Assembly: GCF_905475395.1 (NCBI RefSeq)
Contig: NC_058338.1
Location: forward strand, 74,659,435-74,723,434
DNA: 64,000 bases
Source of the DNA: Chrysoperla carnea
Lineage: Eukaryota > Arthropoda > Insecta > Neuroptera > Chrysopidae
Reading direction: 5' to 3'
Part shown: one piece after another, positions 47,211-57,998 of the stretch
Layout: every line of letters begins with the position of its first letter
Numbering within the stretch: position 1 is the stretch's first letter
Notes under the pieces: model-generated
What the model was told of the DNA's origin: nothing
Databases searched by the model: none
The model's input: the letters and a program-made list of their open reading frames with translations, nothing else
Translations under genes and position numbers: made by a program

Positions 47211-47535
47211 TTGCTATTAGCGTTGCCACTTCTCCAGATTTGATCGGAAAACTCCCAAAATCGTGTAGTTTCTCCCGACTCCCGACTCTCGACATCAACA
47301 TAAATTCTACCGAGTTCAGTAAAAAAAGATATTTTTTGATTATTTGTTTCACATTCAGGTAAATTCGACAATTTTGAGCAGCTTTTATTATAAATAATTT
47401 CTTGAAGAATATGTATTTAAATATTTAATTATGGAAAAACTGGCTATACAAAACATAAAAAATATCAAATAAATTAGATTAATTTCAATATTTCCCCACT
47501 TTCCGGAACTTAGAAGTGGCAACTCTGTGGCTATT
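47211..47535. mobile_element. hAT-like MITE with 8-bp target duplication
   Basis: The element body is 47219-47527. Its ends are inverted repeats: AGCGTTGCCACTTCT at the left and, read inverted, CAGAGTTGCCACTTCT at the right. TTGCTATT (47211-47218) and TGGCTATT (47528-47535) flank it, matching at 7 of 8 bases. An 8-bp duplication with CAGAGTTGCCA-type ends fits the hAT superfamily. It is only about 309 bp and holds no transposase. Confidence 0.8.
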
Positions 47536-48746
47536 TGAAACCGTCAAAAAGTTCTGACAAGCACAGCTGTGACCATCATTATCCTTGCATATACCACGCA
47601 ATTCAATCAAATAATGGTCACCATAGTTGTTACAGAAGATTTGAAATTTTGTATCAGTAGGTAGCTCCCAGTCTATAATTTAGTAAAAGTTATTAAATGT
47701 GATAGAGTCATTAAGGTTAATCATGGGATTTACTAGGAGTAAAATTAAGTTAGAGATAACATTCAGGTATTAGGTAGCACGCATTGCGGGAATATGTTTT
47801 TAAACGAATGTAATCACAGTCAGTTCAACAAACTAAATACGAATTTTTCCTAAGATAATATTTACTTTAGATGATTGAAAATAGAAAATTTTTGGGTATT
47901 ATTTCATAAAAATGCTTGTGCTTAGAGGATCAGATTTTACCAAAAATTAATTTGTTCAAATCAGAAAGATCAAAACGTATTATCGTTTAAAATATAAAAT
48001 AAATTTTATAAAAGAGATTGGTTAAATTTTAATTTATTATTTTGCTGTTTTGAAGCTATTTAATTTCGTTAGGTAGTGAAACCAATCCCAGATGGCCCAG
48101 TTCCTTTGATAGTCCATATTAAAAAAATAAGTATTCATTGACTAATTAATTTCAAAGCTCGTGGCCATGCGTAAAAATTATCACAATCATAAGGCAACCC
48201 AACCTATACACAAATAAGCCGCCATTTTAACGTTGCGTTTTTACTTTTCAGTGACATTAGAAAACGGGTGCATGTTTTACAACTTATGAATGTGAAATAA
48301 TTAATGAAAATAGCTAAAATAGTTAAAATTATTTATTATAATACAAAAACTTTTGGACGTTGAATGAAAGAAAAGTCTCGGTTTTTTATTTGATAATATA
48401 CCTTTTTACCAATTCATTACAATTAAGAACTGCTGGGTATGATGGTCCGATACTTCGTTTGCAAACGAGGCCCGGGCCCCACGGGGGTATATGATTGTCC
48501 TCCAAGCAATCAAATATGACCCTTAAAATATTATGATTGAAAATAAATGACTGATTAAACTACTTTTTCCATATTTTGTTATAAATGAATATGATAGATC
48601 TTATCATGAGAGACATTTTTTTGATTTATGAAAAAAAAATTATTTTGTAGCAATTTTGAGTTTTGATAAACTTAAAATGGCTCACACTCCTACAGCCACT
48701 CTTTTGACGCAATTTTCAAAATATTTTAATTTCAATGATTAAATAC
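47536..48746. other. Intergenic DNA with one GC-rich patch
   Basis: No gene found. A GC-rich patch at 48430-48500 (CGTTTGCAAACGAGGCCCGG) has a faint tRNA-Ala-like look but lacks a proper T-arm and acceptor stem. Confidence 0.4.
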
Positions 48747-49140
48747 CTATATATATTATAAATGTGAAAGTAAGGATGTTTTTTTGTTTGTTTGTTTGTT
48801 ATGCTTTCACGCTAAAACTAACGAATGGTTTTTAATGAAACTGTACAGCAATATAGCTCACACATCAGAATAGCACATGGGCTATAATTTATAAAGATAT
48901 GTTTAAAAAAAATAAAAAAATTAAATTTAATCTGACATTTACTATTTTAAAGATTTCTGTAAAAATTTAAAATAGTAAATGTCAAACCATTCATGGCCAA
49001 CTTTTCTGATAAACTCAATGAATTATGACTATTTTACATTAAACAAAATTGAAAACTGTTCATATCAAGAGAGGTGGTATAAAGCGGTAGTTTTTATTTT
49101 TAAGCCCAGTGAGGCGGGCGGGTATCAAGCTAGTTTTTAA
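48747..49140 (+). repeat. Family F dispersed repeat with a 19-bp hairpin
   Basis: It starts TATATATATTATAAATGTGA, runs through a GTTTGTTTGTTTGTTATG tract and TTTCACGCTAAAACTA, and ends AGGCGGGCGGGTATCAAGCT followed by AGTTTTTAA. Repeats with this start and end are very common in insect genomes. Within it, TGACATTTACTATTTTAAA (from 48932) pairs perfectly with an inverted copy 14 nt further on. Confidence 0.6.
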
Positions 49141-49919
49141 TAAAAATGTAATTGGACATGTATTAATAAAAAAACGCAATTAAATGATGATTTTTTCCCT
49201 ATATGTAACGGGCCTCCTCGAACAACTATATTCCTAATATGGTTTTCTTTTTCGTTTTGTTTATTTTTTTATTCCCATAGATACCATCATCTCTATTTTT
49301 AAATTAATTTTTTTTCAGTTCTAGAACCACTGTAAGTAATTTTACTTACATGGCAATTTTTTGAAAAATTTTAATTTAGAGAATTGATGGTGATTTTAAG
49401 TTAAGTGGGCCTTATTACATGTTTCTAGTACCTTATACAAATATAAATTGTCTGAGATTATAAAAAATTACATAAAAAATAATAAAGTTTTATTCAATTT
49501 TAATTTATTATTTTAACGTTTTAGTTATTTAATTTCGTATTACATAATAATAGGTATCAATTTCTAATAAAAATAAATAAAAATATTTTCTCTATAATCA
49601 TTATAATATTATTTAGATATGAAAAAAAGGTGCGGGCCAAAGTTAATAGTTCAAGGTGAAAAATCGAAAGAAAATTATTAAAAACATATAAAGGGATATT
49701 ATATTTCTTTAACTAGAAGGTGGTGTTTCTTGTTATCAGATTAAATCTAATTTGAATATTATACTATATTTTACCCTCATACGAACGAATGGTGGTGGTA
49801 AATTAAACTAAATTTATGGTGAAAAAATATGAAGTCATTTTATGGTATCATGAAAAATTTTTTTATAAAAATGATATCTTAAAATATCAACATAATACAT
49901 CACATTTTACTTCAATTGT
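49141..49919. other. Intergenic DNA, nothing recognised
   Basis: AT-rich spacer; no gene or repeat family recognised. Confidence 0.4.
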
Positions 49920-50300
49920 TTCAAGTGGACGAAAATTTAACATTAACATGAAGACGTGACAGAATCCGTGTAATATGACATCAAATTCGTAATCAGTGAC
50001 CAAAAATATTTATTGAATTTCCTAGATAACATTTTGGACGGTAAATATTTAGTTTTCCAATTTTATTTAGCGACAAAAGTACCAATTAGATGACAATTTT
50101 AAGCCGAAATAAGCATTTCAAAAAAAATTTGGACTACATATGTCCCCCGCTGCGACCCAATGCCCTTTTCTGGCTAGGGTTAGTTGACTAAATGTTCCAT
50201 GGGGTCCTATAAACACTTTAAAAAAAGTTGAGTCATTAAAATCGGTGCTGTTTCCCCACTTTTGACACGACACTTTTGTCGAGCTTATTAACTGAACTAG
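49920..50300 (+). repeat. Family E repeat, one-sided copy
   Basis: Matches the right half of 42890-43565: GTGACAGAATCCGTGTAATA, ATTAGATGACAATTTTAAGC, CCCTTTTCTGGCTAGG and ATTAAAATCGGTGCTGTTTC. It also holds a segment (AATGCCC... at about 50155) whose inverted form is in the left arm of the other copy. Confidence 0.7.
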
Positions 50301-50707
50301 AAAGCAAAATAAATTAACAGAAGTAGACGTAAATGAAAATTATTAGAAAGGTTGGACTTACGTTTCAAATTTTGAGGGTGAATTATGTTAGAACTTGGGA
50401 AAATTACACAAAAATTAAGAGTAAAATTTTTCTATATAGAGGTACCATAGTTTTTGAATTATTGATGCCTAAAGATTTAGAAAAAATTACTTATAGAAGA
50501 AATAACACATACAAATACCATTCATTTCAAAAAATGTATCAAATGTATTTTATAGAAAAAAGAGTAACGCTTGCTACAGTTTTCTGTTTAGGTAAATATT
50601 TTTCATGCTTTTAACTAGTGAACATTTCCAAATTAATATTTAGAAAATTAACCATGTTACATAATAAAGCATACCTTTAAAAACACTTCAATATAGAATT
50701 TATATGT

Positions 50708-51233
50708 TAACAAGTGAAAACAAACAATTGACTGAGTTAATTGTGGAAATACCATGTATAGACAGTGTTGATTACTCTATCACATTACACATACATACAT
50801 GTCACACATACATAACTGGAAATCCCATATTAATAAATACTATAAAATTTGCATCTAATGTGTGCCCTCGTGAGTAAACAGTGATGTTTACAAAAAAATT
50901 TTTCAAACAAAAGTTGTTTATTTTTTATAAGGAACATTTTTTACATATAAACTTTTGTTCTATCTCTAACGGTTTCTACCCAATTCACTTATGTTGCTCA
51001 TTTACGAACTCGATCTCACTTTTTACATACTGAGTGCGCTGTAAAAATTTCAGCTTGATATCTTTTTTCGTTTTTGAGTTATCGTGTTCACAGACGGACG
51101 GACAACCGAAAATGGACTAATTAGGTGATTTTATGAACACCTATACCCAAATTTTTTCGTAGCATCAATATTTTTAAGCGTTACAAACTTGGGACTAAAC
51201 TTATATACCATGTATATTCCTATATACATGGTA
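50708..51233 (+). mobile_element. Family A element, full length
   Basis: From ACAAGTGAAAACAAAC to ACATGGTAT, with a terminal hairpin TACCATGTATAT facing ATATACATGGTA. The internal GGGTCC hairpin is deleted in this copy. Confidence 0.85.
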
Positions 51234-53750
51234 TTACAACACAAATTAACAGTTCAAATCTAAAAATTTACTAGCGTAAGGGATATTAAAAAATTTTCCT
51301 GTTTATAAATAATATTAATGAGATTGCATTTAAACGATTTAAAGTTGAACCTAAGAAAACGTGATTTTTTTTATTGCGCCCCTAAAGGAATCTGACATAA
51401 CTGATATAAATTGCGTTAGGTTCAGAATTCCGACTCTTTTTTTTAACCTATTATTTACAGTAGGCTTCTTCTCTCATTTCACCCGATTTTACCCTGTTTT
51501 ACTTTAACTCGAAAACAAAAAGAATTTATTACATTTTCGGTAAGTACATTTTTATCTAAAATAATGACCTGATAACAGAAAACATGCTCTTATACACAAA
51601 ATTTTTATATAAACAAAATTCGTAAATGTTTATTCGGTTATTAAAAACCTTTTTATCACGTAAACATTTTCGTGTGAATAAATAATACCTATTTTAGTAC
51701 AATTTTGACACTGTTCGAAACTATATAGTTGAGTATTCATGGAGAAAATATTTTATCACTACAGTAGATTTAAAAAATCGAAACTAGTCATAATGGCAGA
51801 TAAGAAAAGTCAAAGAAAAACTAAATATTTGTTGTTTTGTTCTTATATATTAGTTTTTATAAATCGGAGAAAAATACAAAGACAAAAAAATACTTTTTTG
51901 AATTTTCCATCCATAATGCTGGGTCAGGGGTGATTAAAGTCAAAGAAATATTAGTTTGGATTTTCCATCCATAATACTGGATAAGCGGTGATTAAAAGCA
52001 TCGTCATGAAACACATTTAGTATTTTTAATAAAAAAAAGAATTACTAATTTATTAATTTATTTTTATTATAAAATCAAATGTTTAAATTTCTTTCAAGTT
52101 TTTGTGCCCTTTATATGAGTCGAAGTAGGAAAAAAAGGCTTAATTTTATTGTGCAAAGAATTAATTTATGAAATGTTACTTATGGGTTACATATCTCCAT
52201 TCGTTAGAGACCTAATTCCTAAATTACATAAATAAAAGTTATACTTATTATATTTTATTATATTTTTCAGCTACTTTCCAAAATTTCTTTCAAAACTTAT
52301 TTTTCCCTTGAAACATCTAAATTTATATAAGTTAAAAATCAACCAGCAGTTCAGTAAAATTGTATATAACGAGCAGTTCAGTAAAATTGTATATAACGAG
52401 CTATAAACATTTTCTAGGCTATTTCCCATAAAATAGAAAAATTTTTGACCGAAAAATATTTTAAATCTTGACTAGCAATTTTATATTTATCTCAAGCTTA
52501 AAGACCAACAAATAATAAGTTTTTAAAAGGAAAAAAAGTTTGAGTCGTGTTTAAAAGTAACTAGAATTTATAATTTGATATAGTTGCGTGGGCTACTTGT
52601 ATTTTGTTGTATTATAATAACGTTTAATATAAAGAACGCTATACGCTACTTTTATATTCTCATGAGACGTAAGATTAATTAATTAATTAAATTAGTCATA
52701 CAGGAAGGATTAACTGCATGCGCATTATAGACTAGCTTATTATCAACTTTGACAAATTGTCGCTGTATAATAATATTTAACACATTTTGTGTTTTATGAC
52801 TTAAACTTTATACAAATTTGCTTTAATGCCCAAATCAACTTTTTGTATTATACGTAGGGAAATCGGCCACAATATAATCGCATAATCAGTATGGATTAGC
52901 TAATCGTAATTAAAACAATAAGTAACTATCTCTCAGGAGAATAATTATGATTAAATAATTTATACCTACTGAGGATGCGTCACTTTTATTTCAAATGCTA
53001 AATGTTCTCATTATTATCTTTGAATTCTTTGATAATTTAAGGTATTTCTAACGACATGAGACCAAAAGTAGTTTTGCACGAAATTCCAAATTCCAAAGAG
53101 GTAGTTTTTTTATAAAGTTATAAACAAATGTTTAGAAGTATTGACCGTCTCTGTTAACTACTATAAACTTTCAAAGTTGTCGTTATTTAACAGGTAAAGA
53201 ATAGAAATCCATACTATTTAGAAGAAATTTTTGAACATTTTTAGTTTTAGTTCGCGTTTTTGCTAGAGAAAGTAACTTTGCAAGCAAAACTGGATATATG
53301 GGATGCTTTGAGCCTAAATAGGATGTAATTGACCGTTTAGTATACGAAAAAACAATAAACAAAGATTATTTATAGACGAACATTTAGTCTTATATAGAAG
53401 TGAATTGTATAAAAGCTGAAACGTACAATTTACTTCAGTGTTGTGACCATTGTGTTGCTTGCAATGCTGTGTGCATAAATGTGCAATATATCCTGCATTG
53501 TATCATTGGTAAATTTAATGCACTAATACAACTACTATTTAGCTCACTTTATTTTTTCCCTTTCTAAGATCGCGTTCTCTCTCACTTCTCGCTCTGCTAG
53601 AAATACCTTAATAATGGTATTTGTGCTTCTCATTTCAGTGAAATAGAAAATTGTTGATTTTGTATATGTTTTGAATATTTTGTCATTTTTAGCTCTTTTC
53701 TGCACGGCTACTAATTTATATCTCAACTTTACCAAACTACACTCTCTTTT
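51234..53750. other. Intergenic DNA with two small tandem duplications
   Basis: No gene found. There is an imperfect 55-60 bp direct duplication at about 51885-51995 (shared TTTTCCATCCATAAT) and an exact 27-bp tandem duplication at 52345-52398. Everything else is AT-rich spacer. Confidence 0.45.
52345..52398. repeat. Exact 27-bp tandem duplication
   Basis: Two identical adjacent units starting AGCAGTTCAGTAAAATTG, with no differences between them. Confidence 0.9.
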
Positions 53751-54442
53751 TAGTCGCAGAAACGAAGGGCTGAAGTTCAAAAATTTGAACAATAAGACGG
53801 ATTTGAATGAGGTTTTCTGTATTCGATCCGTTAGAACGTTAGGACATTTTTTGATCTAAATTGATTTATAAGAAATTAAAAGTATGCAATTTGCAAAAAT
53901 AATATGCATTTTAAATTGACCGTAAATATACTAAATTCACAATTCGGTAAATAGTGGTGAAAATGATTCCTAACTTTCACTCAAAATATCACGAATGAAT
54001 TGGTCTCTGAAGTACCTGGTGCCCTGGATGAATGGTATCCCCGTCGTATTTTGGAGTTTTCGAGAATAATCGTTATATAATCAGTCCAAACTCGTTACTC
54101 GAGGGATTTTGGGGTCGTTGAAAACGAATATCGTGATAGAATTGGTCTCCGATATACTGGTGATCCGATCCCTAGTGCCTGGGATATCTCGGATATCATC
54201 GGTATACTAGACAATAGGGACCTGGTGCCCAATTCTGTCGCAATAATTGACAGTGTTCATCGATCCCAAAAACCACCGAGTAACGAGTTCGGACTGATTA
54301 TATACCGAATTTTCTGACAATAAACGACGAGGATACCATTTGCCCTGGGAACGAATCGAATTCAGAAAACCGCATTCAAATCCGTCTTACTGTTCAAATT
54401 TTTTGAACTTTGACTGTTTTTAATGTTTTGTTTCCGCGACTA
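53751..54442. mobile_element. Foldback element with TA ends
   Basis: The ends are TAGTCGCAGAAAC and GTTTCCGCGACTA, inverted and bordered by TA, as expected of a Tc1/mariner-type insertion. Large parts of both halves pair: AATAAGACGGATTTGAATG faces an inverted CATTCAAATCCGTCTTACTG, and ATATAATCAGTCCAAACTCG faces an inverted counterpart near 54300. No transposase. A fragment of the same family is at 28300-28365. Confidence 0.78.
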
Positions 54443-55104
54443 TCTTGAAGGCAAGGAAAGTGATGTCAATGTAGTCTCGATTCTGATTATAATATTCTGT
54501 TCAATATTTCCAAAACTGTACTATTCCACGCGTTGTCAAATGACAAATCGTCTTCGTTGTCTACATATTTTAAATTTACATCGTTATAAAACGGACATAT
54601 CACATAAAACACTCATAAAGTAGAAGTGTAGTAGTGAAGTTCCTTTATAATAAACATTATACGCAAGTATATTCGATTTAAAAAAGTAACAAGCGCCCTA
54701 TTGATCTTATGCAAATAGGCTAATTACAGGAAACAATTTAGATGTTAATCTATATATGTTAAAAAATGTATGTTAGTATGGAAGTGTATATACCTACCTA
54801 TTTTATGGGCATTTAAAAAACTTACAGCTCTACAAACACCTCCATCACCATACGAAGTAAGAAAATACTAAGAAATAAATGTTCGAAGAACAACACTTTA
54901 CTAAAACATAAATGAAAAATTAGGCAAGTTTTAGGCAGTTATTCAGATTTTAAAAGTATAGAATAAAATACAGAGTGGGCAAAACTATAGATGTATCGAA
55001 AAATGATCTGTATAAAAGTTGTTGGGGGTATTATAAGCCATAACATGAAGGCCTAGAATTTGACCTAGAAGGATATTTTTAAGTTGAAATGAAGATTAAC
55101 TTCA
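54443..55104. other. Intergenic DNA, nothing recognised
   Basis: AT-rich spacer without recognisable genes or repeats. Confidence 0.4.
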
Positions 55105-55640
55105 TTTTTAACACGCTTTTATTAGCTTCATACGTATGTTAGTATGTTTGTATGCTAGTATGTAATGAAATCTTTGAACATAACTTTGACCCTCTTCAAA
55201 ACGTTGAATTAACTCGAAATTTGGCATACTTATCAAGGACCGATGACAATACAATAAGTTAATCAGTTTATTTTATTATCCTGATCAGGATTTTCAGGTT
55301 TAACGGTTTCCATATCTGAAATTATAACCTTTATTTATAATGAATTTTTGATAAATAAATAACAGTCTAAAAAATACAAATTAAATAATAGTTTAAAAAA
55401 CTAAAAAACACACTTTGTAACTAGTTGAACTAAAAGGTAGAAAATAATTTCTTTAAATTCAAAAAAATCATTTTATCGTAAAAAAGCGTGGAGTGCTTTT
55501 TAAGATAGTTTATAATGACTATACTTTTACCAATATCTGCCTATAAAATATTTACAATAATTGAAATTTAGCACACCATGCTTACGATAAAATGCTTTTT
55601 TGAATTTAAAAAAATTATTCCTATAGGTATATTTTCCAAA
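55105..55640 (+). mobile_element. Family B repeat, uninterrupted copy
   Basis: It starts AACACGCTTTTATTAGCTTC and continues through AACTCGAAATTTGGCATACT to the TTTTATCGTAAAAAAGCGTG junction, which is the empty site for the family A insertion seen at 35818-36334. It ends in inverted blocks of the AAAGGTAGAAAATAATTTCT region. Confidence 0.75.
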
Positions 55641-56320
55641 GAATTTTCCAGAATGTCCAGAATTGCTCCTAAATGCAAGATTTTTGTCAATAATTTTAAG
55701 CCATATCTCAAAAACTACTGAATCAATCGTTAAATGAGCCCAATTTTTTTATTTTTAATCTCTGTTTTGATCAAATTAATTTTCTAGATTAATTTGAACC
55801 CAGAATATACAAAAATTGGATCCTTTCGACCATCAATATACCTTAAAATTTCTTCAATCGATGCCTAAAAACTTGTCGTTCAACCGCAAAATCAAACCAA
55901 TTTTTTTGTCCATGAATTGTTAAGAGTAATTCGTCCTCAAAAAAGTCATAAACTGCAAATCATTCGACAAAAATGTGCTATTCCAAATATCTCTTTATGA
56001 TTTTCTTACAGGGTTTTAGGTGATATCTACGTTCCTTAGAATTGTTACTAAATCGTTAAATGAAGACGATTTTTGTATTTTTTGGGTTAAGAAAAATTTT
56101 TTTGTATCTAATTTTGATGAAAGTGATTTTCTAGAGTTTTTTAACTTGAAAAATAAACAAATATTTTCCATATAACATGGTACTGTTATCGACTAAAATA
56201 GCATTCGACGAGTTATATTCTAGAGTATGTAAGTTTAAGGCCTAGTATTAGAAGGCAACGAAACAAACTTAACTGTAAGACCATGAAAAGTATAAAATTA
56301 TTAATTACCTACTCAGAAAG
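55641..56320. other. Intergenic DNA, nothing recognised
   Basis: No gene; repeated phrases of the type ATATCTCAAAAACTAC resemble common insect repeat DNA but could not be tied to a family here. Confidence 0.4.
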
Positions 56321-56746
56321 TATACGGGGTGTTCCAAACCACCCGTCCAGGCTGATTATTCTGAATAGTTTTCAAAAAAAATTGAAACGAAAAAACACGT
56401 ATCAAATATTTTTTGAAACTCTATCTAACCATACCAAAAACACCCTCCACCCTCAACCCCTGTTAGGGGTAGGGGGTGTAACTTGAAAAAATCAAATGGA
56501 AACCTCTTAGACAAAATGTTTGTCTTTTCTTCTGAAGAATCCAAATCTGTAGAAAAAAATAGGGGTTTCCATTTGATTTTTTCAAGTTACACCCCCTACC
56601 CCTAACAGGGGTTGAGGGTGGAGGGTGTTTTGGTATGGTTAGATAGAGTTTCAAAAAATATTTGATACGTGTTTTTTCGTTTCAATTTTTTTTGAAAACT
56701 ATTCAGAATAATCAGCCTGGACGGGTGGTTTGGAACACCCCGTATA
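56321..56746. mobile_element. Near-perfect foldback element (two 185-bp arms)
   Basis: The left arm (56321-56506) and right arm (56562-56746, inverted) differ at only two places: one A in a run of five against four, and one base at the inner edge. The ends are TATACGGGGTGTTCC and GGAACACCCCGTATA. The spacer is about 55 bp. Open frames of 63-78 codons in the arms are mirror images of each other and are not taken as genes. Confidence 0.9.
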
Positions 56747-57956
56747 TTCATGAAAAGTTCATTGCTCCTTAATTTTCTGGATTCGTGCAATAAAATAACC
56801 AATTCAACTACCTTGATTGATGATACAGATGATTGCATTTTCTGTAATAAAAATATTGTAAAGAAAAAGAATAATTCTTTAATTTATTGTATTTATTACA
56901 AATATTTTAATCTACAATTAATTAACTTTAAATTATATTAATTTTTCTAAAATTAAATTTTTAATATTTTACAAATTTTTTTCAAAAGTAATATTACTTA
57001 ATTAATTACAAAATTTGATCTGATAACGCCTTTTAAAAAAAATATAAAAATTTTGTCTAAACCTGGAATAACCAATTCAACTACCTTATTGATGATACAA
57101 AGGATTTTTATATTTTTTTACTTTAGGGCTAAGTACCGTAAAATTGAATTGGACAGGAAAACTGTATAGGTAGTCGAATAAAATCTTAAATCGTTCTCTT
57201 TTAGAAACAGGCCGGCTGCCCTCAAGTTTTAATTACGAAAAATGTTCGGTGAACAATTTTTATTTAATAAATGGTTAAAGAGCCTGGCAACATCATGAAA
57301 AAGTTTATCTCAAGACGGCTACAAATTGGATATTTCTTTTCTTATTAGGTGAGGATGAAGAACGTCTGTCACTTGAAAACAGTTTCGTTTATTATTGCAT
57401 ATTCCCAAAAAAAAGTTATAAAAAAAAAAAAAATCATTTTTCATGTATTCAAACTTTTGAACGGTAGTGTGTTCAAAGTTAATTGTGTACTGTGTGCCGT
57501 ATATACTGTACTAAACCCTTAACAAGCGAGTTCGATTCGCACTTAATCGAATTTTAATATCAGATTAAAGCATTTGAAAAAATATTCTAATCGAAGGAAA
57601 AATACTTTTCTTTGGTAATTTTCTTTTTTAATTTAACTGGTAGGTATCACAGAATTTCTCAAGAAATTTCGATTGAGAATTGGACCATACAGTGTTTCTA
57701 CAAATATTTTTGTATATATAGGAATGAAAAAATAGAATCTTTAATTGACTTCGAAATTTTTCTAAATATCTGCTACGTGCAAACTTGCTACAACACCTAG
57801 AGTTTTTGTAAGTCAAATTTTAATTATTCTATAAACGGGAAAAATATAAATTTGCCAAACTATATTTTTTGGAAGATCAGAAATGTTTAATTATATTCAA
57901 ATTGGGGGGAGGGGGCAAACATTTGTCAAAAATAGATTTATCTATTTAGAAAAATT
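56747..57956. other. Intergenic DNA downstream of the esterase-like gene
   Basis: No gene found. TAACCAATTCAACTACCTT followed by ATTGATGATACA occurs twice (about 56798-56828 and 57069-57098), an imperfect direct repeat of roughly 45 bp. Confidence 0.45.
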
Positions 57957-57962
57957 TTTATT
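57957..57962 (-). promoter_or_regulatory. Polyadenylation signal of the esterase-like gene
   Basis: Minus-strand AATAAA about 37 bases past the stop codon at 57999. Confidence 0.55.
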
Positions 57963-57998
57963 TCAAAATAGAGGAGAATATATTTGTTTAGAATTGAT

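Noticed and set aside
48430-48500. Possible tRNA-Ala gene
   Set aside because: A TTTGCAA-like loop and GC-rich flank recall tRNA-Ala, but the T-arm TTCGA motif, D-arm and a pairing acceptor stem are missing.
50333-50614. 93-codon plus-strand open frame between a family E and a family A repeat
   Set aside because: No recognisable domain, no splice partners, and located between repeats in AT-rich DNA; a chance frame is more likely than a gene.
56283-56838. Mirror-image open frames of 63-78 codons on both strands
   Set aside because: They are products of the perfect inverted repeat at 56321-56746 and share the same sequence read from both arms.
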